Source: Warburgia ugandensis
Taxonomy: Eukaryota > Streptophyta > Magnoliopsida > Canellales > Canellaceae
DNA length: 64,000 nucleotides
NCBI GenBank assembly: GCA_035236585.1
Contig: CP141127.1
Coordinates: 49,552,001-49,616,000 of the forward strand
Reading direction: 5' to 3'
Shown here: piece by piece, positions 47,910-60,680 of the stretch
Layout of the letters: every line of letters starts with the position of its first letter
Numbering within the stretch: position 1 is the stretch's first letter
Notes under the pieces: generated by a model
Databases searched by the model: none
What the model was told of the DNA's origin: nothing
The model's input: only the letters and a program-made list of their open reading frames with translations
Translations under genes and position numbers: made by a program

Positions 47910-50217
47910 TGTGACGACCCGGGTTTTCTCATGCATTTTTAAATGCAATATCTAATTCCTAAGGCGGGATGCATCCCTATTTGAAAACCATTTTACAAAA
48001 ACCATGCGATGCAGTGGAAATTATTTAGTTTTAAACTTATTTTGAAAACCCCAAGTGTCATTTGCTTTCACAACAATCAAAGTAGTTTTTTGAAAAACTT
48101 CAGAAATCATAAATGTTTTTCCCCAGGTCTATCCAGTCACAGCACACAGCCCAACTATAAATAAATACAAATACATGTCCAAAGGGTAGAGAGTTTACTC
48201 ACATGTATACTTGTCTCCTTTGTTTATGCACTTGCTCGTAGCACTAATATCTCCTGAGGCGTCTTCTATTTGTAAGTGGAACTATCCTGAAAAATGTTAA
48301 GGATAGGGTGAGTATATACTATACTCAGTAGGAGTCTATCACTACTAGTTTTGCAATGCATAATATGTTTAAAATCATGTGCTCTTAAAAACATGTGCAT
48401 GTTCGAACAATCATGTTCAATATCGATATTAAAAACCACTGTCAAACCAGAATACTGACGACTTAAAGAAATATCATAATCCAAGTCGAAAGTATCATAT
48501 ATCATAAACATAATGATATGCATAAGATGCTCAACTGAATCCAACTCATGGATATCTGGTATGGTCGACCAACCTCATGTCATGCCATATGCAATGCAAA
48601 TAAATCCTCAATCCATAGGGTTCAACTATGCCCATGACCTCACCGCCGTGTGGTCCCCGGGTACCTAGGGACACAGGGTCATATACCTCCACGGGGCATA
48701 AGACACTTTGACCCAGTGCCGTGACACTAGTGGTAGCCCCCTGTACCACATGCAGTCAAAGCAGGGAAATGCCCTTTTTGGGCATGGTACCCATCCACCT
48801 AATAGTGGTAGAGGCTGGGAGGCCACCCCAAACCTCTCGGCATAGCGCCCACGAGCGTATTAGCCCAAATCATATACGATCAAACAAGCCAAAAACCTCT
48901 TTTTCAAACCTGTCCACTTTGGGCCCCTCATAACTGCCTGGCCCTTACAACTGCCTACCCAGCGTCTTTTGGGCACTCCAGCATCTTTTGGTAACCCTCA
49001 AGGACATGCAATTTTTGTAAGAACTCAATGCTCACAAATCATGCAATATATGCAATTATTTGCAAAGCATGTCTATGCATAATGTATTTATCATATGCAT
49101 AATAAATTCATTTATATGCTAAAATAAGTCATGCTAAACAAGTCATATACTTATACTTAAAACATGCATTTTCAAAACAATCATGGCTCATTTAAAAAGT
49201 CTAGTAGTTATAGAGCACCTACCTCAAAGTCTCCTGGAGTCGCGTCATTTATCATTCAACCCGTCCCTGGGTCTCATTCATAAACTCCTGGGTATGAATG
49301 GATATAAGGAGTCCTTATTAATCTCAACCCATTTAGTCATTAGATCACTAGCTCTACCTATTGGGTCCAAGGTCCTTGCCTAATTCATTGCCAGGCTAGA
49401 TCCTACGATATGGATCTACTTTCTAATAGTTAAACTCTATAATTTATCCTTTAATCCTAATTTTTAAAGTCTCATTGGGTTTGCGTGTCCCAGTTCCCAG
49501 GACACTCGTGCATCCTGGTTGGACCGCAATGGCCTCACTTGCGTACGCGCCTAAAGGCTGTGCCAGGGACCCCGTTTTGCACGCGCACAAGCATGCTCAA
49601 GTGATGTGCTATGATGTGCATCATCACACAGACGCACCTTGTAGCATGGCACGTCTCAGCTCCCAAGGCACCCTATGCACCCTAGTCGAGCCAGGACCCG
49701 TGCCCCATATCGCGTGCACACCTGAAGGCCGTACCTAGGGCAGTGTACGCACTATCGTACACCTGGAACCCGTCCCAGGGACCCAGTCCCAAGTGCACAT
49801 GGTGCTTGGCGTCCTTGGGACGCCTGGCTCGTGCAGGTCCGGCCCAAGCCATCGTGGAATGTTTTTCGGCCAGGAAACCCGGCTGGAAAATGGCTGGTTG
49901 TTTTTCGGCTGGGAAGACCGGCTGGAAAGAGACTAGATCCAGCATGGATCTGGCCTGGGGGAAGCAAAACAAAGAGAAATAGGGAAAATCGGCTTACCTG
50001 GGTTGCCTGGTGTGCCTGCTAGCCTAAAAACTCGAACAAGGTGGAAACCCTATTGCCCAGATCAGAAAAGAGAAGAGGGGGAAATGGGAACAGGATGGCC
50101 GGCCTGACTTGGGCCTGGCCATTGCCAGAAAATGCAGAAAGACAGGTTTCCAGTTTTTACCAGAAACCCAATCCAAAAACGCCGGAAAATCACGTTTTTT
50201 GGAGAGGGGGTTGGGGC

Positions 50218-50225
50218 TTTTTATA
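50218..50225 (-). promoter_or_regulatory. TATA box of solo D LTR
   Basis: Minus strand CCCCTATAAAAAGCCC, at the place matching the TATA box of the D 5' LTR, with the dyad motif (50339-50361) about 115 bases upstream. Confidence 0.6.
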
Positions 50226-50338
50226 GGGGGGAGAAGGCAGTGCCCCTCAATGGCGGTGCCACCCTTTCCCCTGGGGTTTTCTAGAGAAATCATGAACAAG
50301 GATTTTCTGGAGGGTTCTTGAGGTTGAAGACGATAGGA

Positions 50339-50361
50339 GGTGCCGTTATCAAAATGGCCCC
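50339..50361 (-). promoter_or_regulatory. LTR dyad motif, solo D copy
   Basis: GGTGCC-GT-TATCAAAATGG-CCCC; the dyad arms are less perfect than in element D. Confidence 0.5.
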
Positions 50362-51109
50362 CTGCGTTTTTCGTCCTTTTTCGTTTTTTCGTTTTTCTGT
50401 TTAATTTCCAGAAATACCCCTATCTTTAAATGGCTGTAACTTCTTCATACGAACTCCGTTTTGGGTGATTTTTGAGGCGTCGTATTTCATTTTTCGAGTA
50501 GAATCTAATGGTACTTTACCTCACAAATTCCTTTGTTTACTATTTTAAATAAAGTAAAACATTTAACTCAGTTTATTTCCTATAGAATGTTCAATTTTTG
50601 TTAAAAATAGTGTAAATTGCTCGGGCATTACACAATCATATTATAATTATCCAAAGTATCAACAAAAGGTCTTAAGTTATGTACAACACTCAAAATGAAA
50701 CCCTATACATGGATTTCTATCAAAAGTAACTACATCAAAAGACATGTTCTTCTCACATCTATATTGATCTTGGCACCTTCTATTTTCCTATATCCTTCAC
50801 TTCTAAAATACTTGGAGTGTCAGCTAAAATGTTGGTTGTAGGGGGTGAACAAAAAAATAGCTCACAATACAGTGAAAACTAATACAAGTTCGAATGCCTA
50901 AAATAGAACAAGGAGTAGCATAATATAACCTTTTGAAAAGAGTATATGATTTTCTAAAAAGAATGGTCCATATGTGTACAGTAAGATCCTCTAAAGATTG
51001 TTAAAATTAAAGTTGATCACAAGGTCTAAAATAAACTTACAAATATGTTAAAATCAGGGTGTATCAACCAATGATGCCAAACCAAGGCAAAAACCCTTTG
51101 ATTCACAAA

Positions 51110-51760
51110 TGCACAAATCCATGTCCACATCATTGTGGCAAAACTGATCGCCCTAATCACAATGGCAGAGAGTCCTACCACCCTGGATGAGGTCTAAACT
51201 CTCAAGAAATGCCCCACATAACATCAACATATAAACACTTATGCTCATATGGCCATACCATCCCCCACTAGCGACTACTGTGGCCTCTACAACTGCTCGT
51301 GGATACTTGCATGATCCATAACTCACTGAACCTCATGGGGCCTACCCAGCTACCTCTTAGAACACTTTCCCATGAGAAGATACTCCTACTGCGCACCCTC
51401 TCCATCATAGGGCTAGTATCAATATCAATCCTAAAGGTTAATGGCCAACTGCACCGCTTAGCATAGGATCTCTTGGACTTACAACACACTTACTCAGTGC
51501 ACCTGCTAAGTGATCTAGGTCTTAGAACACTCCCAGAGTGTCTACTTGAAACATCAATGAAATCTATATCCATAAGGACTTACAATTGCTCATAGAGCAC
51601 CTGCCTAAGCATCAATAAAATTGCATCCATTAGGACTAACAGTCACTCATAGAGTGCCTACCAAACCATCAATGAAATCCATTATCATCGAGACTTACAG
51701 TACTCATAGAGCGCGTACCTAAGTATCAGAAAAACCCAAACTAGTGATTTGTAAAACAAA
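51110..51760 (-). repeat. Array module in C LTR copy 2
   Basis: Aligns with 12260-12890; about four units of the roughly 60-base repeat and one 31-base unit. Confidence 0.6.
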
Positions 51761-53446
51761 TCCAAGTATGTGAGAGTCAACAAAACATGAATGTGATGTT
51801 GTGTTGCATACTTCCAATATTTTCATTGTGATGTGAGATATTTTGCTAAATTATTTCTATCTTAGTGAGAACTTTAATGATCTTGGCTTAATTTATAAAG
51901 TTTAGGGCTACATAATATTCTTAACGAATGCATGTCTCCAATTTTACTCAACATTTAATACTTATTTTTTATCTGGATGTTGTACTTGAATTAACATAGG
52001 TTGGTTAGACTACAAGTGATTATATCGAATGAATCTTAGTCTAAGGAGGGATGTCCTCCTACTAAGATGTAGCAAAGTTTCCATAATAATATTAAGTGAT
52101 AAGGCCTTAAGTCATTAGTAGCTAAATTTTGAGATTCCTCAAGTCTTAATTAAAAGAACCCATGGAATGAGGTACGATCCAAGGTTTACGAGGCTTTGTT
52201 ATAGTCCAAGACCTAGGTGGTTAAGCCTAAATGATACATTATAAGAGGTTATCACTCTTAGGTTTACTTAGTCGTTAAAATTACCCAAGTTGTAACCTAA
52301 GGGCAACTTGGTAATTTCTCATACTTTAACATAAATTACCTTTTTACCCTTCCTTTTGTTAAGTTTACAATTTCTATTGTATTAATCAACCTTTTAGTGA
52401 AATGGCAATTAAAGTTTTATCAAGGGATTCAACTTGATCCTTTAATTATTTAGAATTTTAACTTAAGGGTAGTTTTATAATTTCCTTCTCTTAGGCAATT
52501 TACCTTCATAGCCTTTATTATTTAAAATTTTTAGGATGGGTTGCATTACTCGTATTACCAGTGAAATATACTTAAAATTTGGTTGCATTTCTAGCTCAAA
52601 AAATATAGATTTTTCAAATTTTCTTTATACTAGAATTCTAAAATTACTGAAAATATTGGGTTAGTCAAGTTTTAAATTGTTAGATAATTTCAGTTGTCTT
52701 TTTCCTCTTGTACTTGTTTTTCCAGCCACTATTGTGCATGCAGTAATTTGAATTTTTAGTTCCATTCCAAGCTTCTCTTTCAAAATTTTCATTCTTCACT
52801 ATCAAATTTTCCATCCAAATCCAAATTTCATTTTAAAAACTCAATCAAATAGAACTAATTAGGATCAAGAACTTGTATCATTCTTGTATGCATATGAGTA
52901 TGAAATGGTACCGTTCCCTATTTATTGGAACAATCTTTATAACCACATTACCTAAATCATATGAAGTAATTCTCTTGAAATCCATAGAATGCAATGTCTC
53001 CTTCAAAATCTTGATTTTACTTTCCTTTATCTTTTATTAGTTTGTGAGATTTTCACATGGGAACTGGGCATCTAGCACTACCAATGAGCAAAAATCTGGG
53101 TGCATCTAGCTGCCTATTTCTACTTACCAACCAAGAATCCATGGAAATAATTCTAAAAATTTCAATTTAAATACAACCATAGCAAGTTTACTCAATAAGG
53201 AAGATAACCCAAATGAAATTTCTAAATATATGGAGGTTTAAGAAAGTGGCTTACTTGATGAACATCTACTATTTATCATGAGTCGGCCATGGAATTCAAA
53301 CAAAGCATGTATAGATTTCTCCATAACTTATCAAAATTTAACACAAATCAAACGCCATTGAGGCATACACACACCATTGTCATAAATCAACATCAAGCAT
53401 GAGGATTTATCACAAATTAACTCATGCGTAATTGAATCAAAGTGAA

Positions 53447-53451
53447 CATTT
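53447..53451. other. Target site duplication, left, solo B LTR
   Basis: CATTT, identical to 57307-57311. The intact site is GAACATTGCACC in C copy 1 near 14635. Confidence 0.85.
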
Positions 53452-54411
53452 TGTGGCACCCCATGTTTTTCCCAAAAAAAATTCACATTTATTTTGGAAA
53501 GGTGGTGCACCTATATTTTTAAAAATTCAAAAACAGTGGAAAACATGTTCTTATAGAATATAAACATTGGATGTCACCTCAACTCCCATACTATACATAA
53601 TATAGTTTTTATAGAATATAAACATGCATATTATGAAACAATAGGACCCATCCAGTGGTTCACATACACAGCCCTTATAATCATTATACTAAATGTCCAA
53701 GTAGCATAATCCAAATAACTAAATGCACAATACAAAAACTTTAACAAAATATATACCTAAGCGCAAAGGTATGGCTATTGAAGTCTTCTCCTATCTGTCT
53801 GTATCTGAGATATTATAAACATAAAACATTTACAATATCTCAACAAGCTATGCTTAGTATGGGAGAGTTAAGAAAACATGCTAATTACATATGAATTAAG
53901 CATTTTAAATCAATTAAAATATTCAATTTCATCATGATGCTTATATGGGATGAAGTTTGCAACATAGTTCATAATTCAATAATTTCATTAATAATTCAAT
54001 TATCTACAAGTCATTGATAAAATAGCTATTTATAATTCTTCTTCTTCATATGAATATAATAATCACATTTTAGAGATTACACTTTACATGATATATTTAA
54101 TATATAATTCACTGGTATTTTAAATATTTATCATTAACATTTTTCATATGATACCATACTCCAATTCTATGAACCATACTCTGCATAATATATCTACCCA
54201 TTCACTTCCCCATACGAAAACTTTTATGAAACTATGCCCTCCAGCATATACATATAGGACTATATCATATATATTAAAATCATTAAAAGTCATACAAAGT
54301 TATGAATATAGTCCCTAGGTTTTATAACCTACATTCCCAGACTATAGTGGGTCTCATACATATACCCCTTACTATGCGGGGTTTATAAAACTTCAGCCGC
54401 TGCTGGTAACA

Positions 54412-54600
54412 TCATAAAAGGCATCTCATAGTGCCATCACATAAGGCATCTTATCATGCCATCACATAAGGCATCTCATCATGCCATCCTCATATAAAGC
54501 ATCTCATCATGCCATCATCATATAAAGCATCTCATCATGCCATCATCATATGAAGCATCTCATCATGCCATCATATACGCATGTCATCATGCTATCATAT
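54412..54600 (-). repeat. 28-base tandem repeat in LTR B, about 7 units
   Basis: Unit AAGCATCTCATCATGCCATC plus ATCATATA. It has almost twice as many units as the plus-strand B LTR. Confidence 0.75.
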
Positions 54601-56849
54601 ACGCACCATAGTGCATCAAATACATGGACTACTAAGCCACAGTCTAAATCTGTACAGTGCACCTGGATAACTGCATAATAATGGACTAATACCAAGTGAA
54701 AATAACAAAATCCATGTTCGCATGGGCGAGGACCATGGTTGTCACAGTGGCAGCCTTCCCATGATCACCTCAGTTGACTTTTAGCATCCCTTCTGGCTTG
54801 TTATCCATATCATCACAATTTCAAAGAGCGGGTGGCCAAACCCTCATAACTCTCCTAGCATAGCATCCCCAGGCCTATGACTATCTAAAACAAAACTCTT
54901 AGGCCACCACGCCTAGATGTAAAATAATAATATATAGGCATCTTGCTTGTCCATAATATATATGAATATCTCATCATAATCATAACATCCTCATTTATTA
55001 GGTGATCGCCCACCAAGGATGTACTGTAAAATCCTAGTCTCATACATCACATATGATATAATGGTACGCATGTACCATAAATGCCTTTTTATCACAATAA
55101 TAGCTATAATATTTTTCAAAACAGATCGTGTGTATCCTTTAATATCATTCAGTAGGCTTCAATTATAAGCATGACATTCAAGTAGCATTTCAAATCACAA
55201 TTTTTCATCATTCACAAATAAACATTTTTCATCATAATATATCATATTAAATGCACAATTTAAATGGCATAATATCTATCATAAAAATAAGATCATGTTT
55301 AAAACATGCATCCTACTATTAAGGCATGCTTTCTTAATTCTCCAACTACCTCGTGTGGCGAGTTCATCTATTTCCCACTAGCTGATGGACGACGCTTGCA
55401 AAGTCTCGTAGATCCATATTGATCTAATCCTTGTTCTTCACTTAAATGCACCAAATCAAGTAACCAATTAGTAATCCTAAGGGAATAATCCTTTTTAAAC
55501 AACTTTTATGGTATGGACCATAGAATTTGATGCTATTCCATACCTAAATTCTTCGATTGATCTCATCCATGGCTCCAGGTTAGTGGGATCATCTCTAGCA
55601 GGCTTCTAATCCTAATATATTATAAGAATTATTATTTGCATGCCCTAAGGGTCATGATAGACTATTTGGATAGGAAAAGTGAAGCTAGATCACCACTGAT
55701 CAGATGACCTAACCTCTGATCACAAGTATGATAATTTCAATAGTTGGATCTTCCTGGATTGATATTTGGGAAAATGGGTTTTGTTCCTTGTATCACAAGG
55801 ATCGCGAGGGTACTCTTGACTTCCAAAACTCCTCCTAGATTGCTCAGAATCCAAGTTTGAAGGTCAAGGGTTAAACTGGGTCAACTCAATCCTGTCCTGT
55901 CAAGTCAAAGGTGAGTTGACTCAGTGAGTCAACTTTGCCCTAAATCTTTTGAACCAGGGAAGACATAGAAGATGGAGTTGGTGGTGACCAGTGGCCAGAT
56001 TGGGCACAGTCCGATCCCGGCCACCAAAAAATGCATGTGGGAGGCAAAAATTCGATGGTAGTCACCAGTGATCGTCGAGTTCCTCTACTTAGACCTGATA
56101 AAGAGCAAATCACAGAGAGGGAGATAGTGGGGATGACTTAGGCAGGCCAATCAGCTGACCTGGAGGCTTAGCCGTGCTGTGCCTTGTAGAAGACAAGAGG
56201 GAAAAGGGTAAAAACTCATGTGGTCAGGGTCTGAACACGACGGCCATTCATGGCCAGGCCATGCCCCAAGAATCTAATCAAGGTTTTGGTACACAAAGAA
56301 GATGGGGAAGGATTTGGGCATGCCTGAAAATGGTTGTTGCTGGAAAGGAATGGGAACGAGAGAAAAGAGTTCACTAGAGATGAAGAATGATCTAAGCATC
56401 ACTAAAAATGGAGAAACCTGATCTAGATTTCTTGTAGTCACCGAAGAGGAAAGGAATCAGGGAAACCCAATATGGGTATTCCTCTATTGCCGAAAAAGAA
56501 TAGATCCACTAGGGATCTACTCGGGGAAGAGGAGAAGCAGAGGGGAAAATTGCTAGGGGCTTTGCCAATGTCCCCATAGTCACCGACGAGGGAAACCCGA
56601 TTTGGGTTCCCATGCCTACCAAAGAAAGAGGAGAAAACAGGGGAATCAGAGAAGTGTTTTGCAAAGAAACCCGATCTGGGTTTCTTCTTGGTTGTTGGAA
56701 ATGGGAGTTTGCCGAAAATGGTTTGATGGAGGGAATGGAGATCGCCAGACATGAGGGGGTTTGGGTTTTTAGCTGTTCGTCGTCCTTTACTGGTTTGTCA
56801 GATTTGGGAAACCAGACTTGACACCATGTCGGGTTTCCTATGTGAGGGG

Positions 56850-56872
56850 GGTGCCAATATCAATTTGGCCCC
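56850..56872 (-). promoter_or_regulatory. LTR dyad motif, B minus copy
   Basis: GGTGCCAATATCAATTTGG followed by CCCC, identical to the G copy at 2818-2840 although the two LTR families differ widely elsewhere. Confidence 0.5.
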
Positions 56873-57306
56873 TTCCATTGAGTTATGTCATTTTTTCCTT
56901 TTAATTATTGTATTGCCCTTAACTTTGAAGTCCCATAACTTCATCATCCAGACTTTGTTTTCAGTGTTCTTTAACTCATTGGATTCCATTTTCTGAGCAC
57001 TATCTAATGGTTTTAGTTTTAGTTCCAAATTATTATCTTATTAAAAGATATTCTTCTTGAAATCTCATAACATGATCATGAAATAGTAAAATTTTGGGAT
57101 GAAATTCATCCGAACTCCAATTTCAGTGTTCTTTATGTCGTTGGACTCAAATTTTCAAGTACATTCCAAATATTCATGTTTCCACTTCAAATTCCATTTC
57201 TATAAAAATTTATTTTCTATGGGTCAAAAATTCTAATTATATTCCAAAATTTCAATTTCACATCATAAAGCCCAAATTTGTATTTACAAAATTTGGGGTT
57301 GTTACA

Positions 57307-57311
57307 CATTT
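57307..57311. other. Target site duplication, right, solo B LTR
   Basis: CATTT, matching 53447-53451. Confidence 0.85.
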
Positions 57312-57617
57312 CACCATGACAGCACTAACTGGTTCCACTTATAGGAACTAGTAAAAACATCAATTCTTGATTGATTAAAAAAAAAAAAAGAATTTGGCTT
57401 GGCTAATCCAAGCCAGTATTAAGATTTCATCCCGAGAAAAGTCCCCTGCCTAAGATTTAGGACTTGGACAACTAGATCTCTCTTAAATCCTTTAGTTGCA
57501 TATCCACCTTCCCTCTACGTGAAGCTCCAAAGTCCAGCCTAAATCTCCTCTTCAAGTCCCATGATTCCTTTCACTCAATCAATCCCCTCCTTTCTGGATG
57601 ATTTCCCCTTGTTCCTA

Positions 57618-57732
<115 letters not shown>

Positions 57733-59809
57733 TCTTTTCTTCTTCCTTACCCCTCTCTGGTTCATTCTTCCCTGCGTGGAGCACAACCCATAGGAGCTCC
57801 TTCTCTCCTAGTTGAGTTCTCCTTCATCTTGCAATGCCCAGGATGAGCATGACCTAGCTTAGCTTCCTAGCAATTTATTTTTCTCTACCAGTCTCTCCTT
57901 CTTCTTCTTCTTTCGCTAGTTTCCCTCAAGGTTTTCCTAGGTCATTAGTGGCTAAAAAATTTTATTCCACGGTTTGTTTACATTATATGCTTAGGTTTTG
58001 TTAAATTATTATGCATGTGAGGGTAGTACACCACATGGGAAGCCAGTTGCCATTAGTAGAAGCTACTTGTGAATGATCCTGATTAGCAGATCCAACTACA
58101 GTCTACTAAAAATTCCATTTTCTAAAATCTTGAATTAAACTCTTTCATTTACAATTATATGCTATTAGGTATATTTCTCAATTGTACCCAAAACAGCAAT
58201 TCATCCATTTTTTGAAATTTCAGGCAAATTAGTTGGAATTTCACTCTTGGATTTTGATGAAGTTTAGGTTACTGTCTTTCCTTATTAGTGGTCTAAATAA
58301 TTCCTTAAATTAACATTAAATTATTATTTTTTTATTAAATCACTTAAGGGTAATTTAAAGAAATCATCAAATTTCCAGTTTGTTTTTTTGGAATTTTTGT
58401 TTCTAATACCCATATTAACTTAATAATCAATCCCAACACTTCATCTAGCCAAATTCCTTAATGGCACACTCTATCTTTCATTTTTACTTTTAGAATATAC
58501 CCTAAATCAACAAAATAAAATAAAAATTTCCCCATCTTTTGTAAAAGTATGAATTTATTTATCATATTAGTGTAATTACATGTATACAAATGAATCCACA
58601 ACATGAAAGTAAATATACATTTGCATTCTCTACTGAATCAAAAAGCTTATCTAAGGTTGTAACCCTCACCATCTAGATACCAAAAAATCTCCATCTTTTG
58701 AAATTCGAAACTCCGTAGCTACTCTCACATTCAACCTATTCATCTTTCTATTCTAATTCTTCAAATCTGAGACATTTTAAATAATTACAATGTCTCAACA
58801 AGATTGTGCTTGTGTAGGTGGAATAAGTTGCTATTTTGGCATGCAATTCATGATTTACATAAAGCAACATATTTTGAGAATATATCATACTTAAACCAAC
58901 CTCATGTTGTTTTCAAAGTCCTAATGCCGAAATTATAAGTTCTTAGATCATACAATTATGGAATCAGTTACATGTGCAATTCATTATAGCTAATGAATCA
59001 TAGTCTATTATGATATCAATGAACATCATCACCTTATCTTTTCTTGAGGATTTAAACATTCTAAGCTTTTATCATTTCATGTGTGTTTAGTTACTAAGAT
59101 CATTTTCCATTAATAGATAGATAAGCATTATGCCTTTATTCACAACATGCAATTCTTCAAGTTCATGTATCACACATGATTATTTAAGTTATCCCTATAA
59201 ATGTCTCAGTTGTTTGTCATTTGATAGTTAAATTAAGTTTCAAAGAGTAAGGTATCTAACTTCATCATTGTCATGTGTAAAGGTCATTGTTTAGCATCTT
59301 TCTCTTCACAAACCCAACTCAATTTCATATGCAAGAATAAATCAATATATGATCATGTAAAAATCACTCAATATGGTCGAGTAATCTAACACCTTAGTAA
59401 GCTGACCGTGGTAAAACCATCAGTTAAGGAAAAATCGACATGGAATATAATACTAATAACAAAGCCACTAGCTAGGTGTAAGCATCAAAGTATGATGTTG
59501 ATAAAAGATGAAGTCAGACAATAAGGTCAAAGAGTACACTATATGCTCAAAGTCTAGTCATCGACAAACCAACATTTGATAAATCTTTGATTTGGCAAAT
59601 CCAAAATCTATTCATGGTTTCCAATAGAATAATCAATAAATTCATGAGTTTAAATAGTTCTTTCTACATCAAATCTAATCAAAATCATAACTTTGAAAAT
59701 TGGCCTCATAAGGAAAGGCTGGTGATTTCAAATCATCTATAATGTCCAAAAGAATATGAAAAGTTTATCAAACTAGTATCCTCAAAATAGATGAACCTGA
59801 ACTAAGGTG

Positions 59810-60680
59810 CATAGCCCTCATTCTGAAATGCACAAATCAATGCCCGCATTGTTGTGGAAAGCTGATTGCTTAAATCATAGTGACATACAGTCCTACCATT
59901 AGGGACCATTAGTGGTATATCATCCTACCCCAGGGATCATCAGTGGCATATCGTCCTACCATCAGGGACCATCAATGGCATATCATCCTATCACTAGGGA
60001 CCATAAGTGGAATATCACCCTACAATTAGGGACCAATGGTCTAAACTCTAGAGAATGACCGACATGCCTAGCATGCTAACAACACATAGACACTTATTCT
60101 CATAGGGCCCTACCATCACTTACTAGCAATTATCATAGCCTCTTTGTCTACACATGGATACCTGCACGAACCATGACTCACCAAACCTCATGGGTGCTAC
60201 CCAGCTACATCTCATAGCACTTCCCTATGAGAAGGTACTCTTAATGCCAGCAGTCTCCATCACAGGGCTAGTATCAATATCATTTCAGAGATCAGTGGCC
60301 AACTACACCTCCTCGCGTAGAGTCTCCAGGACTTACAATAGCATGCAGCATGCTTGCCTTAAGGTCATATGGTACTCGTAGAGCACTTTCCAAATAATCT
60401 GGGACTTAGGACACTTTAAGAGTGACTATCCAAAACATCAATGAAATCCATATCCACAAGGACTTACAGCTACTCATGGAGCACCTGCCTAAGCATCAAC
60501 AAATCCATACCCATTAGGACTTATGGCTACTCATAAAGTGCCTCCCTAAAACATCAATGAAACCATAATGATCAAAGCTTATGACTACTCGTAGAAAACC
60601 TGCCCAAACATTGACAAATTCACATCCATCAAGACTTATAACTACTCGTTGAGTGCCTTCCCAAATTATAAATCATACAC
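59810..60680 (-). repeat. Array module in minus-strand A LTR
   Basis: About five 31-base units (59878-60038, CATATCGTCCTACCATCAGGG type), then about five of the roughly 60-base units. Confidence 0.65.

Larger units (their letters stand above)
47910..50632 (-). mobile_element. Solo LTR of the D (Tekay) family
   Basis: 2.72 kb, plus-strand ends TGTGACGACCCGGG and CGGGCATTACA, the same length and order of blocks as the D LTRs: the CTCAGTAGG-CTATCACTACTAG block, the CCGTGTGGTCCCCGGGTACC block, the GTTTTTC-TTTTTC region and the AACTCCGTTTTGGGTGATTTT block. It is clearly more diverged from both D LTRs than they are from each other, so it is a different, probably older, subfamily copy. It has a near-perfect 5-bp target duplication and no internal part: a solo LTR. 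The ORFs in its GC-rich middle are not genes. Confidence 0.85.
53452..57306 (-). mobile_element. Solo LTR of family B, minus strand
   Basis: 3.86 kb, TGTGGCACC ... GGGTTGTTACA on the plus strand, flanked by a perfect 5-bp duplication CATTT. Homologous to 39913-44279 in the reverse orientation, without the (TC)n tract and with more units of the 28-base repeat. The absence of any internal sequence together with a perfect target duplication is the classic solo LTR signature. ORFs in the purine-rich part (56170-56820) are not genes. Confidence 0.88.

Noticed and set aside
48600-48720. GC-rich CCGTGTGGTCCCCGGGTACC block as a possible tRNA or structured RNA
   Set aside because: No tRNA fold or box A/B; the block is shared by all D LTRs and is part of the LTR.
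49475-50321. Cluster of GC-rich ORFs that could suggest a small gene
   Set aside because: This is the transcribed part of the solo D LTR; the same block exists in the D LTRs without these frames.
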